Part shown: one piece after another, positions 24,062 through 32,257 of the stretch
Layout: every line of letters starts with the position of its first letter
Position numbering within the stretch: position 1 is the stretch's first letter
Assembly (NCBI GenBank): GCA_017532155.1
Contig: JAFXJP010000006.1
Coordinates: 1 to 56,048 of the forward strand
Direction: 5' to 3'
Origin: Clostridia bacterium
GTDB taxonomy: Bacteria > Bacillota > Clostridia > Christensenellales > Aristaeellaceae
Length of the DNA: 56,048 nucleotides
Program-made: the position numbers and the translations under genes
Notes under the pieces: generated by a model
What the model was told of the DNA's origin: nothing
Seen by the model: the letters and a program-made list of their open reading frames with translations, nothing else
The model's database searches: none

Positions 24062-25186
24062 ATGGTGATTTATCTTGATAATGCGGCAACCAGCTGGCCA
24101 AAGCCGGAAAGCGTGCTGCGTGCGGTGATGGGTGTACAGCAAAAGCCCTTTGGCAATCCGGGGCGCGGCGGTCATCGTGCGTCGCTTTGTGCAGGACGGG
24201 TGGTATACGCCTGCCGTGAGGAGGCGGCGCGATTCCTGGGCGGCGTGCCCGAGCGCGTGATTTTTACGCTCAACTGCACGGATGCGCTCAATATGGCGCT
24301 GCGCGGCTTTTTGCACAAGGGGGATCATGTGCTGATCACGCATGATGCGCATAATGCTGTGATGCGTCCGCTGTGCGGCATGGAAAAGCGTGGAGAAATT
24401 ACGCTGTCTGTGCTGCGCGCGGGCGCGGATGGGTTAATTGCGCCGGAAGCGATTGATGAAGCGGTAACGCCTGCTACGGCGCTGTGCGTGCTGACGCATG
24501 CCAGCAATGTGACGGGAACAATACAGGACGCCAAAGGGCTGACGGAGGCAAGCCATCGCTATGGCGTTCCGGTGTTGCTGGATGCGGCGCAGACGGCTGG
24601 CACGATTAATTTGGCGGACATCGGCGCGGATTTATTGGCGATGCCGGGGCATAAAGGCTTGCTTGGGCCGATGGGCACAGGGATACTGTACGTGGGAGAG
24701 CAGATGGATTTGCGGCCTTTGCGCGAGGGTGGGACGGGATCGAGCAGCGAAAGCGTGTATCAGCCGCAGTTGTTGCCGGATCGCTATGAAAGCGGCACGC
24801 TGGCGTTGCCGGGGCTGGCAGGGCTTTTGCAGGGGATACGTTTTGTGCGGCAGCATTGCGCGGAGATTCATGCCTATGAGGTGCAGCTGATTGATGAATT
24901 GCGGTCAGGACTGAAGAATATTCCGGGCGTAAAGGTATATGGTGATGACGCGGCGCCGCATGGCGGCGTGCTCAGTTTTAATATAGCAGGCTATGACAGC
25001 GCGGAAACGGCGGATCGATTGGATCGGGCGGGCTTTTGTTTGCGGGGAGGATTGCACTGCGCGCCGAGCATGCATCATTTTCTGGGAACGGAGGGGACGG
25101 TGCGCGCAAGCGTCGGGCCTTTTTCAACGGGACGGGAAATTGATTTGTTGCTTGCTGAAGTGGAGAAAATTGCCAAAAGAGCATGA
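24062..25186 (+). CDS. Cysteine desulfurase family (class V aminotransferase) protein
   Basis: This 374-residue PLP enzyme opens with I-Y-L-D-N-A-A-T-S-W-P-K-P, the mark of the subgroup often called EF2568-like. The PLP lysine is K198 (M-P-G-H-K-G), and the active cysteine is likely C333 in G-G-L-H-C-A-P. It would take sulfur (or selenium) from cysteine-type substrates. The divergent DUF3343 gene is a plausible acceptor. The start at 24062 follows GGGAGGGG; the frame open from 23972 is not needed. No scaffold (IscU, SufU) or tRNA thiolase is next to it. Confidence 0.85.
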   Translation: MVIYLDNAATSWPKPESVLRAVMGVQQKPFGNPGRGGHRASLCAGRVVYACREEAARFLGGVPERVIFTLNCTDALNMALRGFLHKGDHVLITHDAHNAVMRPLCGMEKRGEITLSVLRAGADGLIAPEAIDEAVTPATALCVLTHASNVTGTIQDAKGLTEASHRYGVPVLLDAAQTAGTINLADIGADLLAMPGHKGLLGPMGTGILYVGEQMDLRPLREGGTGSSSESVYQPQLLPDRYESGTLALPGLAGLLQGIRFVRQHCAEIHAYEVQLIDELRSGLKNIPGVKVYGDDAAPHGGVLSFNIAGYDSAETADRLDRAGFCLRGGLHCAPSMHHFLGTEGTVRASVGPFSTGREIDLLLAEVEKIAKRA

Positions 25187-25235
25187 GTGTTTTGTAAAAA
25201 TATCAGCATTTGCCAGAAGTTCCGGCATCTGCTAC

Positions 25236-25264
25236 TTGCTTTTTTGTGACGGATTTATTACAAT
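25236..25264 (+). promoter_or_regulatory. Promoter for the large L,D-transpeptidase
   Basis: TTGCTT (25236-25241) and TACAAT (25259-25264), 17 bp apart; the gene starts at 25302. Confidence 0.5.
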
Positions 25265-25301
25265 GTTTTACGGAGTTACGACAGAACACGAGGTGTACCC
25301 C

Positions 25302-26978
25302 ATGAAGAAATGTTTTCTTACTGTTTTGTGCCTGCTGCTGGCAGCCTTCAGCCCGGCAATGGCGGAGGTGACTGTGCCGACGAACACGCCGGCGCTGTAT
25401 CAGTCGCTGCAGTATGGCGATAAAAATGACGAGGTGCTGAAATTGCAGACGCGCCTCAAGGAGCTGTGCTATTATCGCGGTCCGCTCAGCGGCCAGTTTG
25501 CCGAGGTGACCAAAAAGGCTGTACAACAGGTGCAGGCGGATTATGGCTTGGAGCAGACCGGCGTTGCCGATGCAGCGACGCAGGAAATCATTTACGGTGA
25601 GTGCTATCGCACGCTGCGCTACGGTATGTCAGGCGATGATGTGACGCGCATGCAGGAAATGCTCAAAACGTATCTGCTGTATCAGGATGAAGTCAGCGGC
25701 AATTTTTTGAAAAACACCCGCGCGGCGGTACAGTCCTTCCAGGGAATGAACGGCCTGGAGGCAACGGGCGTAGCGGATGCGGAAACGCTGAAGCTGCTGT
25801 ATTCCGGTACTGTGCCGATTCCGACCCCTACGCCAACACCCGAGCCGACGCCGACCCCTACGCCCACACCCACGCCTGATCTTTCCTACCAGGGAAAGCT
25901 GGAATACGGTTCTACCGGTGCGCGCGTCAAGCTGATGCAGGAGCGGCTGCTGGAGCTGGGTTTCTTTGAAGGAAAGGTGACGACGGGCTTTTATGCCAGA
26001 TCGTCAGCTGCCGTCAAGGCCTTCCAGAAGCATAATGCGCTCAAGGTGGATGGTATCGTAGGAGAAGACACCTGGACGGCGCTGTTTTCTGACAAAGCCA
26101 TTCCCGCCAGCGCAACGCCTGCACCGCCCACGCCTGTTCCGTATTTTATCGAGGTGGACGTCAAAAATCAGGTGACAAAAGTATATACCCCTGACGAGAA
26201 CGGTGAATATACGCAGCTGCATAAGACGTTCATTTGCTCGACCGGCACGGTGGGCTATCCCAGCGATGTGGGTACCTGGACGCTTTCCGGCAGACGGGCG
26301 CTGTGGGCAACCTTCCCCACCTGGGGCGGCGGCACGGCACAGTATTGGACCAAGATTAACGAGAGCATCGCCTTCCATTCGGTGATGTATCGTGACTATG
26401 ATCCCATGCAGCTGGTTAAATCCTCCTATAATAATCTGGGCACGCGCGCCTCGCACGGCTGCATTCGCCTGACGGTGGCGGACGCTAAATGGATTTATGA
26501 TAATTGCCGTGAGGGCGTGCAGGTGTGGATCCATGAGGATGCAAAGAGCGATCCCGAATTGACCTATTCTGTTAAGCCGGGCGGTATCAACCCGGATAAT
26601 ATGCGCAATTATGTAACGCCTACGCCTTCGCCTGCACCTGTGTATGACAGCTATAATCCTCCGGAAAAGAAGCGCCAGATGGTGATTGGCAGCAAGGGCG
26701 AAGATGTTTACTGGGTTCAGATGCGGCTCAAGGAGCTGGGCTATTATACGGGTACAGTGACTGGCGAATACCGCGGCGGAACGCAGAATGCAATCAAAAA
26801 GTATCAGCGCGACAAAGGATTGCAGGCAGACGGCATTGCCGGTACCAATACGCTGTCGTATCTGTATAACGATGCGAAAAACCAGCCGACTCCCACGCCG
26901 CCTCCTACCCCTACGCCCACAGCAACGCCGGTGCCTACGCCGACCGCAACATATCCGATGAATGTGGAAGAAGATTAA
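25302..26978 (+). CDS. Modular secreted L,D-transpeptidase with four peptidoglycan-binding repeats
   Basis: This 558-residue protein has a signal peptide (cleavage after A-M-A, about 22). Two PG_binding_1 repeats follow (about 35-95 and 105-168), then a Thr/Pro linker (about 170-193), a third repeat (about 196-262), the YkuD catalytic domain (about 278-415; S-H-G-C-I-R with C387), a second linker, a fourth repeat (about 460-525) and a Thr/Pro-rich tail. It would cross-link peptidoglycan 3-3 while held to the wall by its repeats. The Thr/Pro linkers resemble that of the CapA protein at 3381. The imperfect repeats keep the frame in multiples of three. Confidence 0.92.
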   Translation: MKKCFLTVLCLLLAAFSPAMAEVTVPTNTPALYQSLQYGDKNDEVLKLQTRLKELCYYRGPLSGQFAEVTKKAVQQVQADYGLEQTGVADAATQEIIYGECYRTLRYGMSGDDVTRMQEMLKTYLLYQDEVSGNFLKNTRAAVQSFQGMNGLEATGVADAETLKLLYSGTVPIPTPTPTPEPTPTPTPTPTPDLSYQGKLEYGSTGARVKLMQERLLELGFFEGKVTTGFYARSSAAVKAFQKHNALKVDGIVGEDTWTALFSDKAIPASATPAPPTPVPYFIEVDVKNQVTKVYTPDENGEYTQLHKTFICSTGTVGYPSDVGTWTLSGRRALWATFPTWGGGTAQYWTKINESIAFHSVMYRDYDPMQLVKSSYNNLGTRASHGCIRLTVADAKWIYDNCREGVQVWIHEDAKSDPELTYSVKPGGINPDNMRNYVTPTPSPAPVYDSYNPPEKKRQMVIGSKGEDVYWVQMRLKELGYYTGTVTGEYRGGTQNAIKKYQRDKGLQADGIAGTNTLSYLYNDAKNQPTPTPPPTPTPTATPVPTPTATYPMNVEED

Positions 26979-26979
26979 A

Positions 26980-27013
26980 AATAATCCCGGAAGCGATTGC
27001 TTCCGGGATTATT
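26980..27013. terminator. Bidirectional terminator between convergent genes
   Basis: A perfect 15-bp stem, AATAATCCCGGAAGC and GCTTCCGGGATTATT, with loop GATT. It overlaps the stop codon of the minus-strand gene ending at 27009. Confidence 0.85.
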
Positions 27014-27515
27014 GTATGAATTGGATGGATTGCAGATGATCAATCAGCACCTGTGCATTGCCGGTATAGGTGAGACAATAAGCGGTATCGGCATCGCCAA
27101 AGTGAAACTGACAGCTGCTGGGGGATTGCAGGATGATAGCGGTCATGCCATCGATTGTGCAGTATTCTCCGGTAGGGTCATAGCTGGCATTGCGCAGCAG
27201 ATAGGCAGCAGCAGCGGGACGGATGCAGGTGGTGGTTATTTGGTTTTCATCTGTCCAGGTCAGCAGGTGCGCATAGCCTTCGCTGAAGGGAACATCCTCC
27301 ACGCGGCCTGCGCCGGTGGTGGACAGACAGGGCACTGCAGCGCCGAAACGGGCGGCGAGAAGCGAGAGATCCTGGCTGCTGACGAGCCCTTTGGCTGGCA
27401 GCGGTGCGCTGGGGGGATCAAGCGGGGGCTTTTCCTCACCGCCCAATACGAGCAGGAAGGAAAACAAAAGCAACGTGAGGGTTAAGCCCAGCGACGTGAA
27501 AAGCTTTTTGATCAT
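27009..27515 (-). CDS. Hypothetical exported or membrane-anchored protein
   Basis: This 168-residue protein was not recognised. It has an N-terminal membrane segment (about 5-24), a Pro-rich stretch (28-43) and a globular part with five cysteines that would lie outside. It starts 3 bp after the small membrane-protein gene upstream, so the two are probably co-translated. It is the last gene of the minus-strand run that begins with the cotH-like gene. Confidence 0.6.
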   Translation of the reverse strand: MIKKLFTSLGLTLTLLLFSFLLVLGGEEKPPLDPPSAPLPAKGLVSSQDLSLLAARFGAAVPCLSTTGAGRVEDVPFSEGYAHLLTWTDENQITTTCIRPAAAAYLLRNASYDPTGEYCTIDGMTAIILQSPSSCQFHFGDADTAYCLTYTGNAQVLIDHLQSIQFIQ

Positions 27516-27518
27516 GCA

Positions 27519-27863
27519 TTATTCCTTGCTTTTTCGGTTATACAGCTCTGCACCGAGATTTGCTCCCAGCACAGAGAACAGGAGCGTCAGGATGGTGGGC
27601 AGTGCGCTGAGCGTCAGCCCCAGCAGCGCCTGAGGGATCAGATACAGTAAAAAGGGCGGCAGCGCACATAAAAAGGCTGCAGCCCCGCGGCGCGCGGCCC
27701 AAAGTGGGAGTAGCAGCGCCATGGCTGGATAGAGAACGTGCGAAGAGAGGATGGCAAGGACTGTCATCGCATTCTGTGGCCAAAGCATCAGCAGATGCGG
27801 CAGCAGCGAAAGCAGCAGGCACAGCACAATTTCCAGCAGCAGATAAAAGCCGGGCTTTTTCAT
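27519..27863 (-). CDS. Hypothetical small membrane protein
   Basis: This 114-residue protein is almost wholly hydrophobic, with about four membrane helices (5-28, 32-56, 62-80, 83-105) and a charged C-terminus Y-N-R-K-S-K-E. It was not recognised. It overlaps the upstream gene by 4 bp and is followed after 3 bp by the anchored protein, suggesting a three-gene unit. Confidence 0.62.
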   Translation of the reverse strand: MKKPGFYLLLEIVLCLLLSLLPHLLMLWPQNAMTVLAILSSHVLYPAMALLLPLWAARRGAAAFLCALPPFLLYLIPQALLGLTLSALPTILTLLFSVLGANLGAELYNRKSKE

Positions 27864-28510
27864 CTGATCAGCTTGCCCAGCAGAACGCCCAGTTTTTCAT
27901 CCAGCGGCTCAGTACGGCCATCCATATGCGCGTGATAGGCGCGGTAAAAAGCACCGGCCAGGAGCGTTTGCTCTTCTTCATTCAGGAAGGGGGAGAGGAA
28001 AATATTGCTGATCACGTCATAGGCGGGAATGGCCAGGAACGCAGGCTGCTTGGAGCCGATGGTGATGCCCAGGATAGCGCGCGTGTGGCTGGTGTCGCCT
28101 GCGATGAACATGCGCATATATTCGGCGCAAAGATCATGCAGATATTCTTTCATGAAGGCTTCACGGTCGGGAGCGATATCCAGACAGACTTTTAACTGCT
28201 CGTGGTCAAAAATCTCCCGCGCCATGCGCTTTTGCTCTGCTTCATCATGCGCTTCCGGATGCTCGAAGGCATGCAGCAGATAGCATTTAATGACATGAAA
28301 GGTAATATTGTGCGGATTGCGCTCATGCAGCCTGCCGCGCAGCAGCAGCTCCTTCTGGATGCGCAGATCATCAGGCGCAAGCGCTGCGGCACGCGTCAGA
28401 AAAGCATGCGCATCGCGCGGCTCCTGGGCGCTGCGTCCTCTGGCATACAGCGTGTCCACATCCATGCCGTCCATGCGTGGCGGTGTGTATTTTTTTATAA
28501 ACCAACCCAT
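27860..28510 (-). CDS. Hypothetical helical (TPR-like) protein
   Basis: This 216-residue soluble protein was not recognised. The N-terminal 50 residues look like a tetratricopeptide-type pair of helices (D-T-L-Y-A-R-G-R-S-A then A-F-L-T-R-A-A-A-L-A-P-D-D). The rest is rich in helices and His/Asp but shows no known catalytic motif. It lies 11 bp downstream of the phosphodiesterase gene. Confidence 0.6.
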   Translation of the reverse strand: MGWFIKKYTPPRMDGMDVDTLYARGRSAQEPRDAHAFLTRAAALAPDDLRIQKELLLRGRLHERNPHNITFHVIKCYLLHAFEHPEAHDEAEQKRMAREIFDHEQLKVCLDIAPDREAFMKEYLHDLCAEYMRMFIAGDTSHTRAILGITIGSKQPAFLAIPAYDVISNIFLSPFLNEEEQTLLAGAFYRAYHAHMDGRTEPLDEKLGVLLGKLIR

Positions 28511-28521
28511 AAGGTACTCCT

Positions 28522-28989
28522 TTAAAGCAGTTCGGTGGTGTACTCGCCGTGATCATCCACTGTGATGACGGCGCAGCGGCTTGTATAGGCGCAGGATCCG
28601 GGGTTGATCATCAGCACGCCCTGGTGATAGGCGCAGTAAGGCGTGTGCGTATGACCAAAGCAAACGATCTGCGCGCTCTTAGCGACAGCCGAATCAGCTA
28701 AGAGATCCAATTCGCGCTTTACGCCGTAGCGGTGGCCGTGGGTGATCATGAAGGTCACGCCGCCGATGGGCAGCAGCATTTCTTCCTGATAGGGACAGCC
28801 CCAGCCGTCGCAGTTGCCGCGCACGATGATCACCTGCATGATATTGCCGGTAACGCTTACGGCATCCTGACCGCCGTCGCCGCAATGAATCAGACAATCC
28901 AGCCGGCCGCCGGCTTCCATCTTCATCAGTGCCTGTTCAAGGTGGCCCCGGTCGCCGTGGCTGTCGGATACGACGCCGATGCGCTTCAC
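28522..28989 (-). CDS. YfcE/MJ0936 family metallophosphoesterase
   Basis: This 155-residue enzyme shows all calcineurin-like motifs: V-S-D-S-H-G-D (Asp, His), I-H-C-G-D-G (Asp), V-R-G-N-C-D (Asn), T-H-G-H-R (His) and C-F-G-H-T-H-T-P (His pair). Length fits the YfcE group. It overlaps rph-rdgB by 4 bp; the order rph, rdgB, yfcE-like is the same as rph-ysnA-ysnB in Bacillus subtilis, which supports the call. The physiological substrate is unknown. Confidence 0.88.
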   Translation of the reverse strand: MKRIGVVSDSHGDRGHLEQALMKMEAGGRLDCLIHCGDGGQDAVSVTGNIMQVIIVRGNCDGWGCPYQEEMLLPIGGVTFMITHGHRYGVKRELDLLADSAVAKSAQIVCFGHTHTPYCAYHQGVLMINPGSCAYTSRCAVITVDDHGEYTTELL

Positions 28990-30296
28990 AGCAGTTTCAG
29001 CGCCAGTTCCATGGCGCGGGCGCGGTGGCTGATGGCATTCTTGGCGGCGCTGCCCATTTCGGCAAAGGTCAGGCCGGTTTCATATTCAAAGTAAGGATCG
29101 TAGCCAAAGCCGTTGTCACCGTGCGCTTCGGTGGTGATGATGCCGGGGCATTCGCCGCGCACGACCTCAGTCGGCTTGAAGGGCGAGGCAATAGCGATGC
29201 AGCTGACAAACTGCGCCGTACGCTTCTCCCGCGGCACATCCTTCATTTTTTCCATCAGCAGGGCGTTGTTATCCGCATCGCAGTGCTGATCGCCCGCAAA
29301 GCGCGCAGAATGCACGCCGGGCGCGCCGTTCAGGTAATCAACGGCCAGGCCGCTGTCATCCGCAAGCGCCAGATAGCCCGTAGCGCGGCAGACAGCTTCG
29401 GCCTTGATGGCGGCGTTTTCTTCGAAGGTTTCGCCGTTTTCTTCGATTTCATCGGTGAAGCCGGCTTCGCGCATGGAGATGACGTTGTATTTGCCGCTGA
29501 GCATGGCGCGCAGCTCATCGATCTTGTGGGCGTTATTGCTGGCCAGAACGAGCGTCTGCTTCTGAGCAATCAGCGCGGCCTTGTCGCCAAGCGCATTGCG
29601 CTGCGCTTCCATCAGCTTTTGGCAGCCGGATTCGCCCAGCTGAAGCAGGGTGTTCAATTCCTGGCGGGAGAAGGCGCGCCCCTCGCCCGTTCCCTGCAGT
29701 TCAATAAACTCGCCGCATTCGTTCATGACAAAATTCATGTCGGTATCGGCGCTGCTGTCTTCGACATAGCACAGATCCAGGCAGGGCGTGCCCTCAACAA
29801 CGCCTGCGCTGATGGCGGCGATCTGGTGGATGATGGGGGATTCCTTGAGCTTGCCCTCGCGGATCAGCCGATCAATGGCGCAGGTGAGCGCTACAAAGCC
29901 GCCGGTAATGGCTGCCGTGCGCGTGCCGCCGTCGGCTTCCAGCACATCACAGTCAATGGTGATGGTGCGCTTGCCCAAGCGATTGCGATCCACGGCCTAA
30001 CGCAGGGCGCGGCCGATCAGGCGGCTGATCTCCACGCCGCGACCATCCTTTTTGACGCCGTCGCGCTGCTTGCGGCGGCCGGTAGAGGCGGGCAGCATAG
30101 CGTATTCTGCCGTCAGCCAGCCGCAATTCTGATCGCGCAGGAAGGGAGGCACGCTCTCCTCCACAGAGGCGGTGCAGATTACGCGCGTGCCGCCGGTTTC
30201 AATCAGGCAGCTGCCGTACGCGGTCGATACAAAGCCAACGGTGATGCGGTGCTCGCGCGGCTCGGCAGGCGCGCGGCCGTCTTTACGGATCATCAT
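28986..30296 (-). pseudogene. rph-rdgB: Ribonuclease PH - XTP/dITP pyrophosphatase fusion interrupted by an in-frame TAG
   Basis: One frame of 437 codons runs from 30296 to 28986 with a single internal stop, TAG at 29997-29999 (codon 100). Codons 1-99 are the RNase PH N-terminus (R-K-D-G-R-A, C-T-A-S-V-E-E, L-I-G-R-A-L-R). After the stop the match resumes without a gap (A-V-D, then [23 protein letters not shown]). From about codon 246 a complete RdgB follows ([24 protein letters not shown]). Fusions of RNase PH with this house-cleaning enzyme are known in Firmicutes. The downstream half could only start at GTG 29993, which has no ribosome site. It is either a recent nonsense mutation, a sequence error or a recoded amber. 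Confidence 0.85.
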
Positions 30297-30329
30297 AAAT
30301 TATCCTCCTCGTGTTGTGCGGTCTATCTG

Positions 30330-32030
30330 TCAGTCAAGCCAGATGGAATCAAGATATGCCATGCGCTTTGTCAGGAAAGTGCGCAGGTATTCGATGTTTT
30401 CGTCGTAATTTCGGCCCGTTTTAACGGGAAATTCGTCAGCATTGAAAATGCGCCAGCGGGTGAAATTCATGTCGATGGAGGCGCGCCATTCTGAGGCATA
30501 GGCATCCAGGGATTTTAAGTCTCCGGTGGCTTTGGAGGGGGCGCGCAGCCCCAGCAGCACTTCAATGCACGGGCGGAAGGTGAGCTCATAGGCTTCCTTT
30601 ACAGCCTCGACGAATTCTTCGTGGGTGTACAACTGCGGCCACCAGTAATATTTTTCATAGTCGTCTGTGGCGGCATACAGGCCTTCGGGGCTGGTGAGTT
30701 TGGTCTTATAGTAGGCGCTGGTGAAATTGGCATAAGCGTTATCAAAATCCCAGACGGGACCAAACTGCAATTTGTCATTGTTGTAATCGGAATCTTTGAA
30801 AATGTAGAAGCTGGATTTGTTGGCGTCCAGGTTTTTGCTGATTTCTTCGATCAGGTATTTTCCAACCATCGAATCTTTATCGGCAATATCAAAGAAATGC
30901 CTGCCCGTTTCGGGATCGACGCCGTCTTTTGCGAAGATGGCGTTTTCAAAGGACTGAACGAGGGAGGAGATATACTGAATCTGCGCGTGGGAGATATATT
31001 CCGGGGATTTGAGCTGCACGGCCTGTCCGTGCTGGGTGACAAAGCCGGTATCGGCCTGGGTGTAGCGATCTTCCAGCTCCAAATGCATCAGGTAGCCGCC
31101 GGTGATATCCTCGGGATTGCTTTCAATATCGTAATAGCTGCAGGTGCCGCGACGATATTCATGCGTGCCGCGCAGACGGGCTTTTTCGATATCTGTATCA
31201 TTGACGGACTGCGTCAATTCTTCCAGATCCTGAATATCCACACGGCTGTCGCTGATCTGCACTTTTTCGGCCAAAAGGTAGGTACCGTAATAGACGGTGT
31301 TGACAAAGACGTCCACAAAGCGGTATTCGGCGGTATAGGGAAGGCCGCAGGCAAAGGCCATATCAAAGGTGATGGCATTGCGGATCTGGGAGTTGTCCAC
31401 ATAATTGGCAATCAGCAGCCAGGTTTTGCTCGAGCCCATGCCCAGCATATTATAGCCGTCGTTCAGGCGGATGTGGAAGGATTTTTTGTAGGGGTAAAAG
31501 GAATTGTTTCCGCGCACGCGGACATAATCAAAATCGTTGCTGTATACTTTGCGGCCATCCTTAGTGATGACGCACAGCGCGCCTTTCTCGTGGTGGCTTT
31601 TGCTTTCGGAGATATAGGCTATGCTGCCGGAGGCCGTTGTGAGCAGCACGCTGTCGGTATTTGCGCCCTGCATGACGCGCACGTCATAGGAATTGGTGCC
31701 GTTTTTGAGGGTGACAGTGGTGCCGGGCACAAAGACGTCGGTCACGGTATTGTTTTCTACCTGCGTATCGCCGACGGTAAAGGAAGTGGCGGCGCCGGTA
31801 AAGTGAACATAAAGATTGCTTGCATCAACGCCGGCGGGCAGGAAAAGATAATAGGTGTGTTCGCCGCGCTTGTACCATTGGATTGCCTGATTGGGCAGAA
31901 CGGACGAATCTTTGGGGATGCCGTGCGACGCATCCCACACATACAGACGGTTAATCGGGCTGGCGGATGCGGGAAGGGCAAGGAGCAGCAATATAAGCAA
32001 TAGCAGCAGGGAAAGGGAGACTCTGCGCAT
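30330..32030 (-). CDS. Secreted CotH kinase family protein
   Basis: This 566-residue protein has a signal peptide (cleavage after A-S-A, about 24), a small beta domain (about 28-125) and a CotH kinase domain (about 145-480). CotH marks are V-R-V-R-G-N-N-S, K-K-S-F-H-I-R-L, W-L-L-I-A-N-Y, Y-G-T-Y-L-L-A-E-K-V and the metal motif G-P-V-W-D-F-D-N-A. Spore-coat CotH is an atypical protein kinase; secreted members of gut Clostridia are often linked to cell surface or cellulosome-type proteins. It lies 33 bp before rph and may lead that transcript. Confidence 0.9.
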   Translation of the reverse strand: MRRVSLSLLLLLILLLLALPASASPINRLYVWDASHGIPKDSSVLPNQAIQWYKRGEHTYYLFLPAGVDASNLYVHFTGAATSFTVGDTQVENNTVTDVFVPGTTVTLKNGTNSYDVRVMQGANTDSVLLTTASGSIAYISESKSHHEKGALCVITKDGRKVYSNDFDYVRVRGNNSFYPYKKSFHIRLNDGYNMLGMGSSKTWLLIANYVDNSQIRNAITFDMAFACGLPYTAEYRFVDVFVNTVYYGTYLLAEKVQISDSRVDIQDLEELTQSVNDTDIEKARLRGTHEYRRGTCSYYDIESNPEDITGGYLMHLELEDRYTQADTGFVTQHGQAVQLKSPEYISHAQIQYISSLVQSFENAIFAKDGVDPETGRHFFDIADKDSMVGKYLIEEISKNLDANKSSFYIFKDSDYNNDKLQFGPVWDFDNAYANFTSAYYKTKLTSPEGLYAATDDYEKYYWWPQLYTHEEFVEAVKEAYELTFRPCIEVLLGLRAPSKATGDLKSLDAYASEWRASIDMNFTRWRIFNADEFPVKTGRNYDENIEYLRTFLTKRMAYLDSIWLD

Positions 32031-32059
32031 GTGATATCCTCCAATACATGATCCTTCTT

Positions 32060-32088
32060 ATTATAGCATAGCGCAGGCAAGGCTGCAA
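32060..32088 (-). promoter_or_regulatory. Promoter for the cotH-like gene
   Basis: On the minus strand TTGCAG (32088-32083) and TATAAT (32065-32060) are 17 bp apart, about 30 bp before the gene. Confidence 0.65.
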
Positions 32089-32200
32089 GGAAGTCAGGAT
32101 GTAAAATGCCTGCATAGGATGGAAAGGAGCGAGGGAAAAGGTGCTGTGTGAGACTGTCGAAAGGTGTCGGTTCAGGCTGTATAGTGACCGAAAACGCCAT

Positions 32201-32229
32201 TTATATAGAGGGAATGTTCGTGGTATAAT
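32201..32229 (+). promoter_or_regulatory. Extended -10 promoter for glgP
   Basis: TGGTATAAT (32221-32229) is an extended -10; the -35 TTATAT (32201-32206, 17-bp spacer) is weak. Confidence 0.55.
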
Positions 32230-32257
32230 AAGAAGAATCACAATTTGGAGGGTATTT

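Noticed and set aside
28986-29993. RdgB half as a separate gene starting at GTG 29993
   Set aside because: No ribosome site precedes it, and the first part is the middle of RNase PH, not a natural protein start.
28929-30494. Plus-strand 521-codon frame across rph-rdgB and into cotH
   Set aside because: It lies opposite two recognised genes and shows only antisense composition; it does not explain the amber codon.
30621-32003. Plus-strand 460-codon frame opposite the cotH-like gene
   Set aside because: Shadow of a protein with clear CotH motifs.
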